Assembly: GCA_021202465.1 (NCBI GenBank)
Contig: JAJQCZ010000010.1
Location: forward strand, 1 to 64,000
Source: Lachnospiraceae bacterium
GTDB taxonomy: Bacteria > Bacillota > Clostridia > Lachnospirales > Lachnospiraceae
Length of the DNA stretch: 64,000 bases
Reading direction: 5' to 3'
Shown here: positions 61,612 to 64,000 of the stretch, in pieces
How the letters are laid out: each line of letters starts with the position of its first letter
How positions within the stretch are numbered: the first letter of the stretch is position 1
Notes under the pieces: generated by a model
The model's database searches: none
What the model was told of the DNA's origin: nothing
The model's input: the letters and a program-made list of their open reading frames with translations, nothing else
Made by a program: the position numbers and the translations under genes

Positions 61612-61785
61612 GAAAAGACCCGATTCCGGACCAACAGTGTGTCCGGCGGTATGCCGAGACACAGAAGCCGGAAGATGCGGTAGGACAGGCGATCAGCGAA
61701 TGTATCCGGGAGGGAATCCTGGCCGATTTCCTCAGCCGGAACCGCGCGGAGGTGAAGAAAATGAGTATCTATACCCCCCGTTTTG
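61612..61785 (+). pseudogene. Relic of an Rpn/PD-(D/E)XK transposase-like nuclease gene
   Basis: In one plus-strand frame the translation reads PEDAVGQAISECIREGILAD then FLSRNRAEVKKMSIY, the conserved C-terminal helix of Rpn-type recombination-promoting nucleases (normally followed by an EYDEE segment). The match breaks off at about 61785, and the N-terminal nuclease core is missing. The segment directly precedes the MATE promoter, so a deletion or rearrangement joined them. Confidence 0.75.
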
Positions 61786-61828
61786 TCATCGAAGTAGATT
61801 TTAACAGTTTCAGGAAAAAATTTTTTTC

Positions 61829-61846
61829 AATTGTTAAAATTCACCT
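61829..61846 (+). promoter_or_regulatory. 18-bp upstream element, copy 2
   Basis: AATTGTTAAAATTCACCT, identical to the minus-strand element at 12046-12063. It ends 2 bp before the -35 box of the MATE promoter, the same spacing as in the surface-protein promoter. Confidence 0.5.
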
Positions 61847-61848
61847 GA

Positions 61849-61877
61849 TTGCCACGACTGTATAAAAATGTTATTTT
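61849..61877 (+). promoter_or_regulatory. Promoter of the third MATE gene
   Basis: TTGCCA (61849-61854) and TATTTT (61872-61877) are 17 bases apart. Both boxes are weaker than consensus, as expected for a promoter that needs an activator. It lies about 41 bases before the ATG. Confidence 0.5.
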
Positions 61878-61918
61878 AACGGTGTGTATAGTTTACACAG
61901 AGAGAAGGGGAATGTTAA

Positions 61919-63250
61919 ATGAAAAACTTCACAGAGGAACTGACCCATCGAAAGGTCTATGGATTTCTGATTCCGCTGTTTCTCTCCACGATTCTGACGC
62001 AGAGCTACAGCGTTGTCAGCGCTGCAGTGACGGGGCGGTATCTGGATGCCGGGGCGCTGTCCGTCATCGTGGCCTGCAGCGCCTGTCTTGCCATGGAGAA
62101 TTACATCTGTGTGAGTACGACGACGGGCTTTGGCTTTTACATCAACCGCTGCGTTGGCTCTGCGGATCAGCGTCGGCAGCGGGAAGCGCTCTGGGGCGCG
62201 CTTCTCTTCTGCTTCGCCATGATCGTGGTGAGTCTGCTCCTGAGCAGACTGTCGGAACCGGTCATGACGCTGGCCAATGTCCCTGACTACATGAGAGAGA
62301 ACGCGAAGCCCTACATGACCGTCATCCTGATGGTCGGCGGCTTCTGGGGACTGGAAAACCTGCTGATTCAGGTAATCGAAGCCTTCGGGGAGAGCCGGGT
62401 GCCGGCGCTCCTGTCCACAGTGGGTGTCGTCCTGCAGACTCTCGTGATGGTCGGTCTGATCACCTGGGGCGGTCTGGGCGTCGAGGCCTCCGCCCTGGCG
62501 GTCCTTTTTCTGCATATCGGCAGAGCAATGATTCTGATTGCCTGGATGCTGCTCCATTCCTCCGGCAGGGAGCTGCTCCTCCACCCCTGTCTCCCCTCTC
62601 GTCCCGTCTGCAGTGAGCTTTTCAAAAACGGCTGCAGCAAATCTCTCATGATGGTCATCATCGGCCTGGGAGCTTTCGTATTCAACCGGCGTATCAATAC
62701 CCTGCCCGAAGATGTTCTCACCGGCTACGCCTACGGACAGACGCCGGTCGACCTGCTCATGTCGTCTCTGAGCGCCTTCGCCGTGACCGCAGGACTGATT
62801 ACAGGCCAGAATACAGAACGGAAACGGCTGGCTGTCATGAGAGTATGGAACCGCCGGCTGCTCATCGGCTCCTTCATTCTCTGCGGCCTCTACATTGTGA
62901 TCGCACTGACCTTCGCACCGGCGCTGATCCGTCTGCTTGCCGGGACAGAGCTGGCCGCCGAGAGTCTCGCTGCAGCCTGCCTGGTTTTTCGCATTCAGGT
63001 CCTGGCGCTTCCGCTGGTAAGCTGCTATATGCTTTGCCGCAATGCACTCCAGTCTCTCGGAGTCTACTGGGTACTTCCGCTCCTGGGCGGTACAGAAGCC
63101 GTGATCAATCTCCTCTTTGCCTGGCTTCTGATTCCTGCCTTTGGTTATATCGCAGTCTGCTGGTCTGCCGCCGCCAAATGGGGTGTTCCGGCACTGATCG
63201 GCCTGCTTCTCTATTTCAAAAAAAATCCAGGGGGAAAATTGCGAAAATGA
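61919..63250 (+). CDS. MATE family exporter
   Basis: The 443-residue protein has about twelve membrane helices and the MATE fold pattern (KVYGFLIPLFLSTILTQSYSVVSAAVTGRYLD at the start, GAFVFNRRINTLPEDVL in the second half). It is divergent from the two exporters at 26-29 kb. Its stop overlaps the ATG of the next gene (ATGA), so the pair is coupled. The promoter element shared with the giant surface protein suggests common control. Substrate unknown. Confidence 0.85.
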   Translation: MKNFTEELTHRKVYGFLIPLFLSTILTQSYSVVSAAVTGRYLDAGALSVIVACSACLAMENYICVSTTTGFGFYINRCVGSADQRRQREALWGALLFCFAMIVVSLLLSRLSEPVMTLANVPDYMRENAKPYMTVILMVGGFWGLENLLIQVIEAFGESRVPALLSTVGVVLQTLVMVGLITWGGLGVEASALAVLFLHIGRAMILIAWMLLHSSGRELLLHPCLPSRPVCSELFKNGCSKSLMMVIIGLGAFVFNRRINTLPEDVLTGYAYGQTPVDLLMSSLSAFAVTAGLITGQNTERKRLAVMRVWNRRLLIGSFILCGLYIVIALTFAPALIRLLAGTELAAESLAAACLVFRIQVLALPLVSCYMLCRNALQSLGVYWVLPLLGGTEAVINLLFAWLLIPAFGYIAVCWSAAAKWGVPALIGLLLYFKKNPGGKLRK

Positions 63251-64000
63251 TCACAAATGAAACAAAAGCAAGTCTGGATGCCATCCTGGTATCCTGCGCA
63301 GAGGAAGGAAAGATAAAACGACCGGAAATCCTCTGGCTGAACGAAATGTATACCCGTTTTCAGAAGCAGGAGGGGATTTTCCGGAAAACCGAGGTTGATG
63401 AACTGATTTACTCCAAGATGTATGCGGCGCTGCCGCAGAATCCTTCCTCCACGCTGAAAATTCGCTACTGGCGAACCGGGCGGCACACCCCGTCAAACCG
63501 GGCCCAGTGCACCGCCTTCGGACGCGCCCTGAACTTATCAGACGAAGAACTGTGTACACTGCTTCAATTTTACTATGATCGGAGCGATCTGGTCTTTCCG
63601 TCGGAACCGGAACCGGGCGCCCCGCAGGGAGAGCTCTATCAGCAGCGGGTTCAGAAAATGAACCAGCTCATTGAAGAATATCTGTGGAAAATCCATCCCC
63701 TGCGCCGGCTGCAGCTGAATGTGCGGCATCAGGATCTGGAACATAACCTCCGGCATTTTTATTTCATGGATGCCAGAGCCTGCCTCTCCGAGGAGAGCCG
63801 CCGTGCGCCGGAAAAGCATATCACCAGTGTCAACTACGACTCAGAATTCAAGCAGCAGCTCCGTCTGCTGGGAGAGATTCCGCGAAAAAGCATGATCCGA
63901 CATATTTTCATTCTGGGGCAGCCTTATCTGAGCAGAGAGGTAGTCAGTCAATATCTGAAGGACTTCGGCTTCCTGCCTTTGCAGGAAGAACACACAGCGG
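63247..64000 (+). CDS. Uncharacterised protein, cut by the window end
   Basis: The frame starts at an ATG overlapping the MATE stop by 4 bases and stays open to the window end (251 codons). The translation begins MITNETKASLDAILVSCAEE and contains KIRYWRTGRHTPSNRAQC and FGRALNLSDEELCTLLQFYY, then LRRLQLNVRHQDLEHNLRHF and YLSREVVSQYLKDFGFL. It is soluble, rich in charged helices, and lacks a signal peptide. The RxWRTGRxxPxxR..FGRALxLS segment looks like a short helical DNA- or protein-binding module such as those in Lachnospiraceae regulators, but I cannot name a family. Confidence 0.75.
   Translation, partial: MITNETKASLDAILVSCAEEGKIKRPEILWLNEMYTRFQKQEGIFRKTEVDELIYSKMYAALPQNPSSTLKIRYWRTGRHTPSNRAQCTAFGRALNLSDEELCTLLQFYYDRSDLVFPSEPEPGAPQGELYQQRVQKMNQLIEEYLWKIHPLRRLQLNVRHQDLEHNLRHFYFMDARACLSEESRRAPEKHITSVNYDSEFKQQLRLLGEIPRKSMIRHIFILGQPYLSREVVSQYLKDFGFLPLQEEHTA

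Overview
The window looks like a chromosomal segment of a spore-forming Lachnospiraceae-type Clostridia bacterium. Support comes from the sporulation genes gpr and spoIIP beside rpsT-lepA-hemW, an ATP-independent PPDK, an EpsC-type serine acetyltransferase, DUF3793/DUF2325/DUF975 families, a Firmicutes-style 6S RNA, and Gram-positive promoters and Shine-Dalgarno sites. Most genes are GC-rich, while several accessory islands are visibly AT-richer. No genus is assigned.

Layout. (1) 1-12 kb: one 3,885-residue secreted repeat protein on the minus strand (glycine-rich GGI-GY repeats, BspA-type leucine-rich repeats, then about 25 Cys/His repeats), followed by a 41-codon reading frame with a good ribosome site but no normal start codon. 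(2) 12-20 kb: a YprB-like exonuclease and a patatin phospholipase, then a duplicated locus. A block of [patatin 3' end - accessory gene pair - DUF2325/HMA cassette] occurs twice. The first copy holds a GNAT toxin/antitoxin-like pair, the second an RloA/RloB ATPase-nuclease pair. (3) 18-24 kb: an iron block with operon DUF3793-flavodoxin-DUF2325-HMA, a Fur-family regulator and feoA-feoA-feoB; similar palindromes lie at its promoters. (4) 24-29 kb: thiE, a HAD phosphatase, a thiamine-binding protein and two convergent MATE exporters. (5) 29-42 kb: ppdK, purL, a degenerate sigma-like factor lacking region 4, hemW, lepA, spoIIP, gpr and rpsT. (6) 42-52 kb: two DUF4230 proteins and a lipoprotein inserted between rpsT and holA, then a DUF975 membrane protein, cysE, a YgjP-like metallopeptidase, purA, nth and 6S RNA. 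(7) 52-60 kb: a lipoprotein amidase, pdp-cdd-deoC nucleoside salvage, a class B PBP, a MurE-type ligase and tRNA-Val(GAC). (8) 60-64 kb: an AAA/PD-(D/E)XK protein, a relic of an Rpn-type nuclease gene, a third MATE exporter and a downstream gene cut by the window edge.

How parts work together. The iron genes form a plausible regulon: ferrous iron uptake plus flavodoxin and small metal/redox proteins under shared palindromic operators. deoC, cdd and pdp overlap or abut as a deoxynucleoside catabolic operon behind cell-wall genes. The giant surface-protein promoter and the MATE promoter at 61.85 kb share an identical 18-bp element set exactly 2 bp upstream of the -35 box, suggesting a common regulator. 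Gene functions are inferred from family motifs visible in the translations; no database search was possible.
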